10,675 nt of DNA from the NCBI GenBank assembly GCA_044868295.1, contig JBIOWF010000301.1, positions 1-10,675 of the forward strand. Direction: 5' to 3'. Below, piece by piece: positions 1 through 6,124 of the stretch. The position numbers and the translations under genes were made by a program. The DNA is from JBIOWF01 sp044868295. Its GTDB lineage: Bacteria > Actinomycetota > Actinomycetes > Streptosporangiales > Streptosporangiaceae. Every line of letters begins with the position of its first letter. The stretch's first letter is position 1. The notes below the pieces were generated by a model, which saw only the letters and a program-made list of their open reading frames with translations, was not told where the DNA came from and did no database searches.

Positions 1-493
1 GGTCCGTTCGCCGGGCTGGCTCGAAGAGTGCGATCTTCTGGGACAGGGTCTCCCGCAACTCCCGATCGGAGATCGGCATGACCACAGCCTGGAGGAGTGG
101 GTCGTCGGGTTGCCCGAGAACGATGTCCACGGCACGCTTGACGCGTGCCAGTGTGTCCAAGCCGGCCCAGCCCTCAGGCTCGTCGAGCCTCAGCACGCAC
201 AGACCCATGCCGTAGCGGACGATCTCTCTGCCGTCCATGACGTCAAGTCGGCGGGCGCGCTCGAACCGCGCCATGACATGGGCCACAATGGCGGGCTGGA
301 GCTCAAGCTGCCACAGGGAGAGGGTCATCGGCCGGACCGGACCGAGTTCGTCCTCAGTCGTGGACGCCGCGCACACCGCGTCGACGAGCCGGTGCCCGAG
401 CTCGTCCAGGTCGGCGGGGTAGGGCACGGTGATAGTGAGGGTCGCGGGAACCAGCGTCCAGCGGGGATCGTGGGGATCGATCTCAGGAGTCAC
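1..493 (-). CDS. Hypothetical protein, 3' end outside window
   Basis: A minus-strand reading frame opens at a GTG (491-493) and stays open to the left edge, giving about 164 residues without the C-terminus. An in-frame TGA lies ten codons upstream, with no ATG, GTG or TTG between, so this GTG is the only usual start. Codon third positions are almost all G or C, which supports real coding. The product begins TPEIDPHDPRWTLVPATL and continues as a soluble, acidic, mixed helix/strand protein with no membrane segment or motif that I recognise. No good Shine-Dalgarno is visible before the GTG, but a 7-bp hairpin sits about 15 nt upstream. It is separated from the GntR gene by a terminator, so it is probably transcribed independently. 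It may be element cargo or flanking host DNA. Function is unknown. Confidence 0.72.
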   Translation of the reverse strand, partial: MTPEIDPHDPRWTLVPATLTITVPYPADLDELGHRLVDAVCAASTTEDELGPVRPMTLSLWQLELQPAIVAHVMARFERARRLDVMDGREIVRYGMGLCVLRLDEPEGWAGLDTLARVKRAVDIVLGQPDDPLLQAVVMPISDRELRETLSQKIALFEPARRTD

Positions 494-507
494 GTCGCCG
501 AGCTTAC

Positions 508-525
508 GAGGGCTTGGGAGCCCTC
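508..525. repeat. Perfect 7-bp inverted repeat upstream of the left-hand gene
   Basis: GAGGGCT and AGCCCTC flank a TGGG loop. The hairpin lies in the leader of the minus-strand gene starting at 493, about 15 nt before its GTG. It could be an operator or a leader stem-loop. It is not followed by a T-run on either strand, so an intrinsic terminator is unlikely. Confidence 0.5.
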
Positions 526-617
526 AGATGCCCGTGTTCACGGCCGACGCCGAGACCGCCGCTGACCAGCTGCTACTCAACCCGTGGCCTGTTTCTACCG
601 TATTCCGGTGGCACCCC

Positions 618-669
618 AAAAAGTGCGGCCCCCGGACAACGGCGCCACCCAGCGCCCCGGAGACCGCAC
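618..669 (-). terminator. Intrinsic terminator of the GntR gene
   Basis: Read on the minus strand, GTGCGGTCTCCGG (669-657) pairs with CCGGGGGCCGCAC (635-623) with two mismatches around a loop of about 21 nt, and TTTTT (622-618) follows directly. It lies about 75 nt beyond the stop of the GntR gene, in the right orientation to end its transcript before the next minus-strand gene. A weaker hairpin (CCGC/GCGG near 692-706) lies between the gene and this terminator. The rest of 526-744 shows no coding sequence. Confidence 0.7.
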
Positions 670-744
670 CCCGAAAGGAAACACCGCTGCAACGGCGGCA
701 TCCACCGGTAAGTATCCCAGCCCCGCCAGGACATGAGCAAACGA

Positions 745-1503
745 TCAGCCAGCCGCGAGCCGCAGACCCCTGTTCGAGAACTTGACACGGGCAGGGTTCG
801 CTGTACGGCGCAGCACTTCGAGCGGACGCCCGTCACCGGCGCGGGTCACACGCTGAGCAGTGGCCACCCAACTCCCGGCGCTGAGCTTGAGTCGGCCCGC
901 CTCCTCAGCAGACGCAAGCCGCGCCCCGAACTCCTCGTCGATCCCCGCTGATGCGATGTCGAGCAGCCCTGCTTCGGTGAGCGCCGCGTAGATCCCGCCC
1001 TCGACTCGGCCGGCGCGGGCGATGGGGGTGTCGCGGATGAGCGCCTCGGGGTAGATCGCGGTGTCGAGAATGACGGGCTGGTCGCCGATCGTGCCGTATC
1101 TGGCTCTGTGCACCACGGCGGCTCCTGGGCTGATCTGCAGGAGCGCGGCGACGTCGGGGAGGGCGGGTTCCTGGGTGACGCCGATCATCAGCATGTCGCC
1201 AGTCAATCCGGCTTGCTGGCAGGCGTACTGCCACGGGGGGAGCCCGCTGGACGCGATGTTCAGCGTGAGGTCGACCACGACGACGCGGCGGTCGAGCACG
1301 ACAAGGCGTCCGCGTTCTGCGGCGCGGCTGACGAAGCCTTCGGCGCGGAGGATGCGGATCGCGAGGGACACGGTGTTGGGGGATACGTCGAACCGTTCGC
1401 GCAGCTCGGCTTGGCCGGGGAGTGGGCGTCCGGGCGGGTACTCGCCAGAGATGATCAGTTCGCGGAGCTCGTCCGCGATCTGGCGGTAGCGCACTGGTGC
1501 CAC
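745..1503 (-). CDS. GntR-family transcriptional repressor (HutC/UTRA type), KorA-like
   Basis: This 252-aa protein has the length and layout of the HutC subfamily. An N-terminal winged helix-turn-helix lies at about residues 5-70, with the signature RFDVSPNTVSLAIRILRAEG at 37-56. A UTRA-type effector-binding domain lies at about 85-245, ending in the typical PLEVLRRTANPARVKF strand. The start is GTG 1503, chosen because GAAAGGG lies seven bases upstream. It is transcribed away from the transfer operon, with the shared control region 1504-1712 and its 18-bp palindrome between them. In Streptomyces elements such as pSAM2 (KorSA) and other kil-kor plasmids, GntR repressors in this position silence tra genes and themselves. 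That role is inferred here from family and context. The effector cannot be read from sequence. A terminator lies downstream. Confidence 0.9.
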   Translation of the reverse strand: MAPVRYRQIADELRELIISGEYPPGRPLPGQAELRERFDVSPNTVSLAIRILRAEGFVSRAAERGRLVVLDRRVVVVDLTLNIASSGLPPWQYACQQAGLTGDMLMIGVTQEPALPDVAALLQISPGAAVVHRARYGTIGDQPVILDTAIYPEALIRDTPIARAGRVEGGIYAALTEAGLLDIASAGIDEEFGARLASAEEAGRLKLSAGSWVATAQRVTRAGDGRPLEVLRRTANPARVKFSNRGLRLAAG

Positions 1504-1559
1504 GGGTGGGCCCTTTCGACGAGGTGGCCTGCTGTGGGTGATGGTCTCATATGGCGCGG

Positions 1560-1589
1560 TTGACAGATCGCGTAGCTGCGAGACATCAT
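1560..1589 (+). promoter_or_regulatory. Candidate promoter of the transfer operon
   Basis: A perfect -35 hexamer TTGACA (1560-1565) is followed after 18 bases by CATCAT (1584-1589), a 4/6 match to the -10 consensus. Transcription would start near 1595, just before the 18-bp palindrome at 1604-1621, the expected geometry for repression. The GntR promoter must also lie in 1504-1712 on the minus strand, but no clear hexamer pair was found for it. A dyad GACAT/ATGTC (1582-1598) overlaps the -10. Confidence 0.45.
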
Positions 1590-1603
1590 GCTCATGTCGC
1601 GGT

Positions 1604-1621
1604 CAGTTATAGCTATAACTG
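1604..1621. promoter_or_regulatory. Perfect 18-bp palindrome, probable GntR operator
   Basis: CAGTTATAG is followed directly by its exact reverse complement CTATAACTG. It is an AT-rich island in very GC-rich DNA, between the divergent GntR and WhiB-like genes and just downstream of a promoter-like element. GntR-family dimers bind short palindromes with GT and AC half-site ends (here GTTATAG/CTATAAC), so autoregulation and repression of the tra operon through this site is the simplest reading. Binding is inferred. Confidence 0.65.
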
Positions 1622-1643
1622 AATGTGACGGAGTGAAAAGGAC

Positions 1644-1677
1644 GGGCCTCGTCTGGGCGGCTACCCGGACGAGGCCC
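1644..1677. promoter_or_regulatory. Strong leader hairpin before the WhiB-like gene
   Basis: GGGCCTCGTC (1644-1653) and GACGAGGCCC (1668-1677) form a perfect 10-bp stem, with an internal GGG/CCC pairing. It sits in the 5' untranslated leader, 35 nt before the WhiB-like start codon. No T-run follows on the plus strand. On the minus strand it is followed by GTCCTTTTC, a weak terminator tail. It may stabilise or attenuate the operon mRNA, or stop antisense transcription. Confidence 0.55.
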
Positions 1678-1712
1678 TGAACACCGGGACCCTCGCGAAA
1701 GGAACAACCCGG

Positions 1713-2093
1713 ATGCCCGCAAGTATCGCACCTCCACGCCCCACGACCGCCGCCCGTCCTCTCACCTGGGCCGAGGCCTGTGCCCTGCCCACCTCCACCC
1801 TGGAGACTCTCGTCGCTGGCGAGCGCCGCTGCCAGCAAGACGAGGACCGCTGGTACAACAGCACCATCACGAACCGGGGCGCCCGCGCACTGTGCCGCGG
1901 CTGCCCCGTCAGCGTCGCCTGCTTCGAGCTCGCCGTACGAAGCGACGTCGCCCTCCTCGCCGCCAGCAAGAAGCGCATCACCGCGAACACCCGGCTGGAC
2001 CTGGTGGGCGTGCGCGGCGGCGCCCGCGCGACCGCCCGCCGCCCCCACGTCCTCGCCCGGCTGCGCGCCCTGGGCATGGAGGTGGCGGCCTGA
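1713..2093 (+). CDS. Divergent WhiB-like (Wbl) iron-sulfur regulator
   Basis: This 126-aa protein carries the Wbl cysteine pattern: Cys40, then Cys61-x2-Cys64-x5-Cys70 (CRGCPVSVAC). Wbl proteins use these four cysteines to hold a 4Fe-4S cluster and usually act with the principal sigma factor. The usual glycine-tryptophan turn after the last cysteine (G-[IV]-W-G-G) is missing. In its place is a stretch reading DVALLAASKKRITANTR, followed by an Arg/Ala-rich tail that could still contact DNA. The start ATG follows AAAGGA with about ten bases between. It is first in the transfer operon, facing the GntR repressor, and its TGA shares one base with the next gene's ATG (TGATG). An element-encoded regulator of transfer or host physiology is likely; the target is unknown. 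Confidence 0.85.
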   Translation: MPASIAPPRPTTAARPLTWAEACALPTSTLETLVAGERRCQQDEDRWYNSTITNRGARALCRGCPVSVACFELAVRSDVALLAASKKRITANTRLDLVGVRGGARATARRPHVLARLRALGMEVAA

Positions 2094-2251
2094 TGATCAC
2101 CAACACGGCCGACACGGATTCCGTCCAGACCACCAACGAGGTCACCTCACCGGCGCGGCACGACCTCTGCTACTGCTGCGGCGGCTCCCGGCAGATGCGG
2201 CGCGACGTCCCGTGTGAGGTCTGCTCCGGCTCCGGTCTCTACGCCCGCTGA
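2093..2251 (+). CDS. Small zinc-finger protein with DnaJ-like CxxC motifs
   Basis: This 52-aa protein starts at an ATG overlapping the WhiB-like stop codon, with GGAGG at 2078-2082 ten bases upstream, so the two are translationally coupled. The N-terminal half is polar and Thr-rich. The C-terminal half contains CYCCGGS and CEVCSGSG, a pair of Cys-x-x-Cys knuckles followed by glycines, as in half of a DnaJ/RSP-type zinc ribbon. Such mini zinc ribbons are frequent in actinobacterial phages and plasmids. Zinc binding is probable from the motif, but no specific partner can be named. Confidence 0.75.
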   Translation: MITNTADTDSVQTTNEVTSPARHDLCYCCGGSRQMRRDVPCEVCSGSGLYAR

Positions 2252-2283
2252 CCCCTCTTCCTGCACTCTCGGGAGAACCCATC

Positions 2284-2721
2284 ATGAACTGGTTCTATCT
2301 CAGCACTCTTTCCTGCCTCGGCGCTGGCACGGTCATCGGCGGCATCCGCCGCAAGCAGGACAAGATCCCGGTCGGTCTGCTCGCTGTGATCGCCGCGCTG
2401 ATGCTGGCCTACGGCAGTCTCGGCCTGGGCGCGTCTTTCATCGGGGCGTGGGCGGCGCAGCTCGGCGACTGGATCGGCTCCGGCACCCGAGGCTCGGGGG
2501 TTATCCGCGCCGCTTCCTGGATCGCCGGGGGCGCTCTGGTCGTCGGCATCGCCGCTTGGGCGACCGCCGCTGGTAAGGACATCCTCGCGGACCGCAAACC
2601 GGACGAGCCCGCCTTGAGCTTCTGCATGGGCTGGACCATCGCCGTCAGCGTGGTCCTCGGCATGGTGATCGGGACACCCGTCCACGACTTCTTCGCGAAG
2701 CTCCCGGCGACGTGGGGCTGA
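2284..2721 (+). CDS. Four-helix integral membrane protein
   Basis: This 145-aa, strongly hydrophobic protein has four predicted membrane segments at about residues 4-21, 30-58, 73-96 and 112-131. Short charged loops (RRKQDK at 22-27; KDILADRKPDE at 98-108) separate some of them. The start ATG is preceded by GGGAGA at seven bases. It lies 32 bp after the zinc-finger gene and 1 bp before the next, so it belongs to the same operon. Small membrane proteins without known domains usually accompany TraB in Streptomyces elements and are thought to help form the transfer or spread apparatus. That role is inferred from position only; the family is not recognised. Confidence 0.8.
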   Translation: MNWFYLSTLSCLGAGTVIGGIRRKQDKIPVGLLAVIAALMLAYGSLGLGASFIGAWAAQLGDWIGSGTRGSGVIRAASWIAGGALVVGIAAWATAAGKDILADRKPDEPALSFCMGWTIAVSVVLGMVIGTPVHDFFAKLPATWG

Positions 2722-2722
2722 C

Positions 2723-3679
2723 ATGGACCGGATCGCCGTAGCCGTCGCCGCCGTGGCGTTCGCCGTCTGGGCGGTCGGCCTGCTCCTCGGCAAGCGCAAG
2801 GCGGAGAAAGAGGCCACGAAGGCTACGGAGAAGGAGAAGGTCGGCGCGGGTGCCCGCGCCGGTCACCCCGAGGCCACCGCCGAAGGGGGCGAAACCGAGC
2901 CGACCGAGGCCGCCGAGGGGCCGAACGTCGACCCACCAACCGCCTGGGTCGAAGACATCACGGTCCATCGCCCGTGGAGGCCTAACGACTTCGGCCCCGA
3001 GCTGCCTGGCGAGCACCGACCCGAACTCGGCCCCGCCCCCGACCCGATCATCACCACACCACCTGGAGATCTGATGAGCATGCTGCGCCGGATTGTCCGG
3101 CGAAGGGAGCCGGATGCTGCCGAGGCCGAGCGGCGTTCGGAGGTCGCCGCTCGGTTCAAGAAGCAGCGCCCGGTCACCGCCCAGCCCCCTGCCGCGCCGC
3201 TGGTCAAGGTCGACGTGCCGATTCCGGACGCCCGGCCTCGGACAGGCCTCCCGCCAGGGCAGGCGACCAAGGCGGCCGTCAAGGTGATCAAGGAGTTCGT
3301 GGAGGAGCTGGAGCTTCCGACGCACCTGATCATTCCGCAGGCCACACAGATGCGGGCGATCGTCAGTTTCGTCTGCGAGGGCCTCGTGCGGCTGGTCCGC
3401 CTCCCAGATGGCAAGGACATCCGCACCCCGATCGCCAAGGTCTACGCCTACGCCAAGGTCGCCTCTGCCCTCGCCAGCGGACTGCGGCTTCTGCACGGCC
3501 ACCTCGTCGACCGACGTCACGACCCCAAGGTTGTCGAGGCAGTCGCGGACGCCGCCGCAGCGATGCGGCAGGCCGCCGAGCGGGTCCAGAACGCTGCCGA
3601 CACCACCGCCAAGCGCTACCGGGGCACCGCCTCCGACCAGGCGCGCGGCGTGCGCCTTCCCGACTTCCGCGACTCCTGA
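2723..3679 (+). CDS. Membrane-anchored helical protein of the transfer operon
   Basis: This 318-aa protein has a single N-terminal membrane helix (about residues 4-22, AVAVAAVAFAVWAVGLLLG) followed by a Lys/Glu stretch, indicating an anchor with the rest in the cytoplasm. Residues 25-110 form a charged, Pro/Glu-rich linker. The C-terminal part (about 180-310) is predicted helical, with amphipathic repeats rich in Ala and Arg, ending in a possible coiled coil (AAAAMRQAAERVQNAADTTAKR). There are no catalytic motifs. It starts one base after the preceding stop, without a strong ribosome site, suggesting coupling, and ends 24 bp before traB. Position and architecture suggest an accessory protein that docks TraB or DNA at the membrane. 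This is inference; the family is not recognised. Confidence 0.78.
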   Translation: MDRIAVAVAAVAFAVWAVGLLLGKRKAEKEATKATEKEKVGAGARAGHPEATAEGGETEPTEAAEGPNVDPPTAWVEDITVHRPWRPNDFGPELPGEHRPELGPAPDPIITTPPGDLMSMLRRIVRRREPDAAEAERRSEVAARFKKQRPVTAQPPAAPLVKVDVPIPDARPRTGLPPGQATKAAVKVIKEFVEELELPTHLIIPQATQMRAIVSFVCEGLVRLVRLPDGKDIRTPIAKVYAYAKVASALASGLRLLHGHLVDRRHDPKVVEAVADAAAAMRQAAERVQNAADTTAKRYRGTASDQARGVRLPDFRDS

Positions 3680-3687
3680 TCTTGCTT

Positions 3688-3695
3688 GGAAGGAG
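3688..3695 (+). promoter_or_regulatory. Ribosome binding site setting the traB start
   Basis: GGAAGGAG is followed by eight bases and then GTG at 3704. An upstream in-frame TTG at 3686 would place the ribosome site inside the gene, so the GTG is the better start and the protein is 740 aa. Confidence 0.8.
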
Positions 3696-3703
3696 ATCCT
3701 CCC

Positions 3704-5926
3704 GTGCTCACCGAGGCGACCACCACCTCTCCCAAGTCGGCCGAGGCCGAGTCAACGGCTGACGAGTCGAGGTACACGTGGGTAGCCCCTGCCTTCATCA
3801 GCGTGCCGTACGAGGCCGTCCGGTGGCTGGTGACCCGCGCCTGGCAGCACCGGATCATGCTGTCCCCGACGTACGCCACCCTCCTTCTGAAGGCCCTGGC
3901 CGCGCAGGGCTGGCCCACGTGGTCCCTGCTGTTCGGCGGCATCGCCTGCCTGGCTGTGCTTTACGTCGTCGGCCGGATCCGGGAGACCCGCTTCGGTTGG
4001 TCAGCGTTCCTGATGGGCACGACGGCGGCCGGGACCGCCTGGCTGACCGCAGCATCGCAGCTCGGCGTGCTGAACCCGTGGGCTCTCGGGAGCTGGGCAA
4101 TGCTCGCAGGCGGCGCGACGCTCGCCCGGTGGAAGGTGGCCGAACACTACAAGCCGCAACCGCAGGCCCTGGCCGAGCTGCCCTCAGCCGCCAAGCTTGA
4201 GCTTCTCCCGGCGCCGCCGCGTCACCCGCTGCAGGACACGATCGACGACATCTGCACGCGGCTGGTCCAACTCCGGGAGAAGATCGGCCTGTCTGAGCTG
4301 GAGATCATCGGCCACGAGATCGTGACCGACAATCGGTTCACCGTGATGGTGCGGACCCGCTGCCCGACCAGGTCGGTCGCCGGGGAGCGGGGCGACATCG
4401 CCGCGAAGCTGGAGCTGCCGGTCGGCATGCTGCGGCAGGTCACTGGCGTGCCCAACAACTCAGGCGTTCAGGTCTTCCACTTCCAGCTCGGGCAGGTACA
4501 CGGCGGCGAGCCGATCGAGTGGACCCCGCCGCGCTGGGCCGATGAGGACATCTTCGATCCGAAGAAGGTCGGCGTCCACGAGGACGAGGAAGACGCGTTG
4601 ATGGTGCTGGCCGAGCCCGACATCGGCGTGCACCACGGCGCGGTGTCCGGCAAGACCGGATACGGCAAGACGATCCACCAGCAGGTCCTCGGCTCAGCCG
4701 TGGCCAACTGCCGTAACGCGGTCGTGCTGCTCGGCGACCTGAAGCCGACGCTGGACTTCGCTCCGCTGGCCCCGGTTGTGCCGTGGTACGGCACCACCCC
4801 GGAGGAAGTCACGAAGATGCTGGTCGCGCTCGCGCGGCTGTGCGAGCCTGGCCCGTTCAGCCGTGGCCCGCTCAAGCGTCGCGAGGACCTTGTGCTGATG
4901 CCTACCGAGGACTCGGTCGCGATCTACATGTTCCTCGACGAGATGCGGATGGTGTTCTCGCGGGAGATGAACCCGCTCTACAAGGTGGCCAACGCCGCGG
5001 CGGTGACCATCGCCCTGCTCGGCCGCGCCTTGGGCATCGCCCTGCACGTGTCGGGGCAGAACATGTCCGAACCTGCCATGCCGCAGACGGGCGACCGGTC
5101 GGGCACGGAGTTCCGCGCCCAGCTCCACCACCGTCGCGTCTTCCACGAGGACAAGGCCGAGTCGGGCCAGTTCCTCCTGGACGACTACGCGACGCTGGAC
5201 GTGACCCAGCTCAAGCAGCGCGGCCGGTACTTCCACGCCGCAGGCGACACGCCCAGCCTGCCGATCCTCGGCCACTTCATGCGGGACCGGATGAAGCTGC
5301 ACGAGTGGGCGCTTCGCCGCGCCGAGGGCATGCAGGGCATCGACGAGCGGACGGCGCGGCTGCTCGGAGAGGACTTCGCGACCGCGCACCAGCGGGTGCC
5401 GGCCGAGGTGGCGCCCTGGCTGCCGTCGTCGCGGCCGAGGCGGGTCCGGCCGGTGGTCCACGCAGTTCCGGAGTTGCGGCGCAGGGCGCAGGAGGCAGTG
5501 AAGGCGATGGTGCCGCCGAGCCCGGAGGTGCAGATCGCGCAGGACCTGGAGGAGCTGGAGGCCAAGCTCGCCGAGCTGGACGCCCAGACCGCGAACGAGG
5601 CCGAGGACGTGCAGGAGACGGCGGACGACTCTCCGGCGCTCGGCCAGGAGCTGGAGCAGTTGGCGCTGGGCCTGGAGACAGGCACCCGCAAGGAGACCGG
5701 CGCGAGCCGCGCTGACCTGGAGAAGGCCTCGGGTATGCGCCGGTCGTTCGTGGGTGCTCGGCTGACGGCTTTGGCCGAAGAAGGCGTGGTCTACAGCACG
5801 GGCCAGGCGAAAGCGACTCGCTGGTTCGTCTCGAAGGACGTCAGCGGGGCGCGGCTGCGGCGGGCGATCCATGCGGTCGACCGGACGCTGCGGATGATCC
5901 AGGTGGGTGACAGCGACGTGGAGTGA
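3704..5926 (+). CDS. traB: TraB, FtsK/SpoIIIE-like conjugative DNA translocase
   Basis: This 740-aa ATPase should pump double-stranded plasmid DNA between hyphae as a membrane hexamer. The N-terminus has about three membrane segments (residues 70-90, 99-118, 122-141). The motor domain has Walker A SGKTGYGKT at 315-323, an FtsK-type GDLKP strand shortly after, and Walker B YMFLDE at 408-413. A Glu-rich linker or coiled coil (about 606-660) leads to a C-terminal winged helix at 667-711 (ASRADLEKASGMRRSFVGAR, with the recognition helix near 680-690). This is the layout of Streptomyces TraB proteins, whose winged helix reads 8-bp TRS repeats in the clt locus; the 10-bp repeats at 5955-6080 directly downstream fit. 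No relaxase accompanies it, as expected for this system. The start is GTG 3704, decided by GGAAGGAG. It is the last gene of the operon that starts at 1713 and is probably repressed by the GntR protein. Confidence 0.93.
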   Translation: MLTEATTTSPKSAEAESTADESRYTWVAPAFISVPYEAVRWLVTRAWQHRIMLSPTYATLLLKALAAQGWPTWSLLFGGIACLAVLYVVGRIRETRFGWSAFLMGTTAAGTAWLTAASQLGVLNPWALGSWAMLAGGATLARWKVAEHYKPQPQALAELPSAAKLELLPAPPRHPLQDTIDDICTRLVQLREKIGLSELEIIGHEIVTDNRFTVMVRTRCPTRSVAGERGDIAAKLELPVGMLRQVTGVPNNSGVQVFHFQLGQVHGGEPIEWTPPRWADEDIFDPKKVGVHEDEEDALMVLAEPDIGVHHGAVSGKTGYGKTIHQQVLGSAVANCRNAVVLLGDLKPTLDFAPLAPVVPWYGTTPEEVTKMLVALARLCEPGPFSRGPLKRREDLVLMPTEDSVAIYMFLDEMRMVFSREMNPLYKVANAAAVTIALLGRALGIALHVSGQNMSEPAMPQTGDRSGTEFRAQLHHRRVFHEDKAESGQFLLDDYATLDVTQLKQRGRYFHAAGDTPSLPILGHFMRDRMKLHEWALRRAEGMQGIDERTARLLGEDFATAHQRVPAEVAPWLPSSRPRRVRPVVHAVPELRRRAQEAVKAMVPPSPEVQIAQDLEELEAKLAELDAQTANEAEDVQETADDSPALGQELEQLALGLETGTRKETGASRADLEKASGMRRSFVGARLTALAEEGVVYSTGQAKATRWFVSKDVSGARLRRAIHAVDRTLRMIQVGDSDVE

Positions 5927-5954
5927 CCGAGTCGCCGGACCCATTTCAAGATCG

Positions 5955-6080
5955 ACGGTAGATCCGGGCGCTCCGAGCCCTGGCCGCCCCTTAGGAGGGT
6001 CCGGAATCTACCGCACGGTAGATCGACGGTAGATCCACGGTAGATCGCCCGAGCCTCACGGTAGATCGCCACGGTAGATC
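5955..6080 (+). repeat. TRS-like direct repeats, candidate clt transfer locus
   Basis: ACGGTAGATC occurs six times without a mismatch, at 5955, 6015, 6026, 6037, 6058 and 6071. Spacings are 60, 11, 11, 21 and 13 bp, so the central copies sit about one helical turn apart. An inverted copy ATCTACCG (6006-6013) forms a dyad with CGGTAGAT (6016-6023). The cluster lies between the traB stop and the SpdB-like gene. In Streptomyces plasmids, clt consists of short direct repeats beside traB that the TraB winged helix binds. The match in position and form is strong, but the sequence specificity is inferred. Iterons or a partition site are alternatives. Confidence 0.8.
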
Positions 6081-6124
6081 CGATCCCCCTCTTTTGACTA
6101 CAGAACGTGATGACTGGAGTGAAC

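Noticed and set aside
526..744. tRNA gene or attachment site
   Set aside because: No acceptor-stem pairing, T-loop GTTCGAATCC-like box or duplicated att core was found here or elsewhere in the window; TGTTCGAGAAC near 772 lies inside the GntR gene.
3686..3703. TTG at 3686 as the traB start
   Set aside because: It would place the strong GGAAGGAG ribosome site inside the coding sequence; GTG 3704 is correctly spaced from it.
4694..5944. 416-aa minus-strand frame opposite traB
   Set aside because: His/Arg/Leu-rich antisense shadow of traB, which has clear Walker motifs and a ribosome site on the plus strand.
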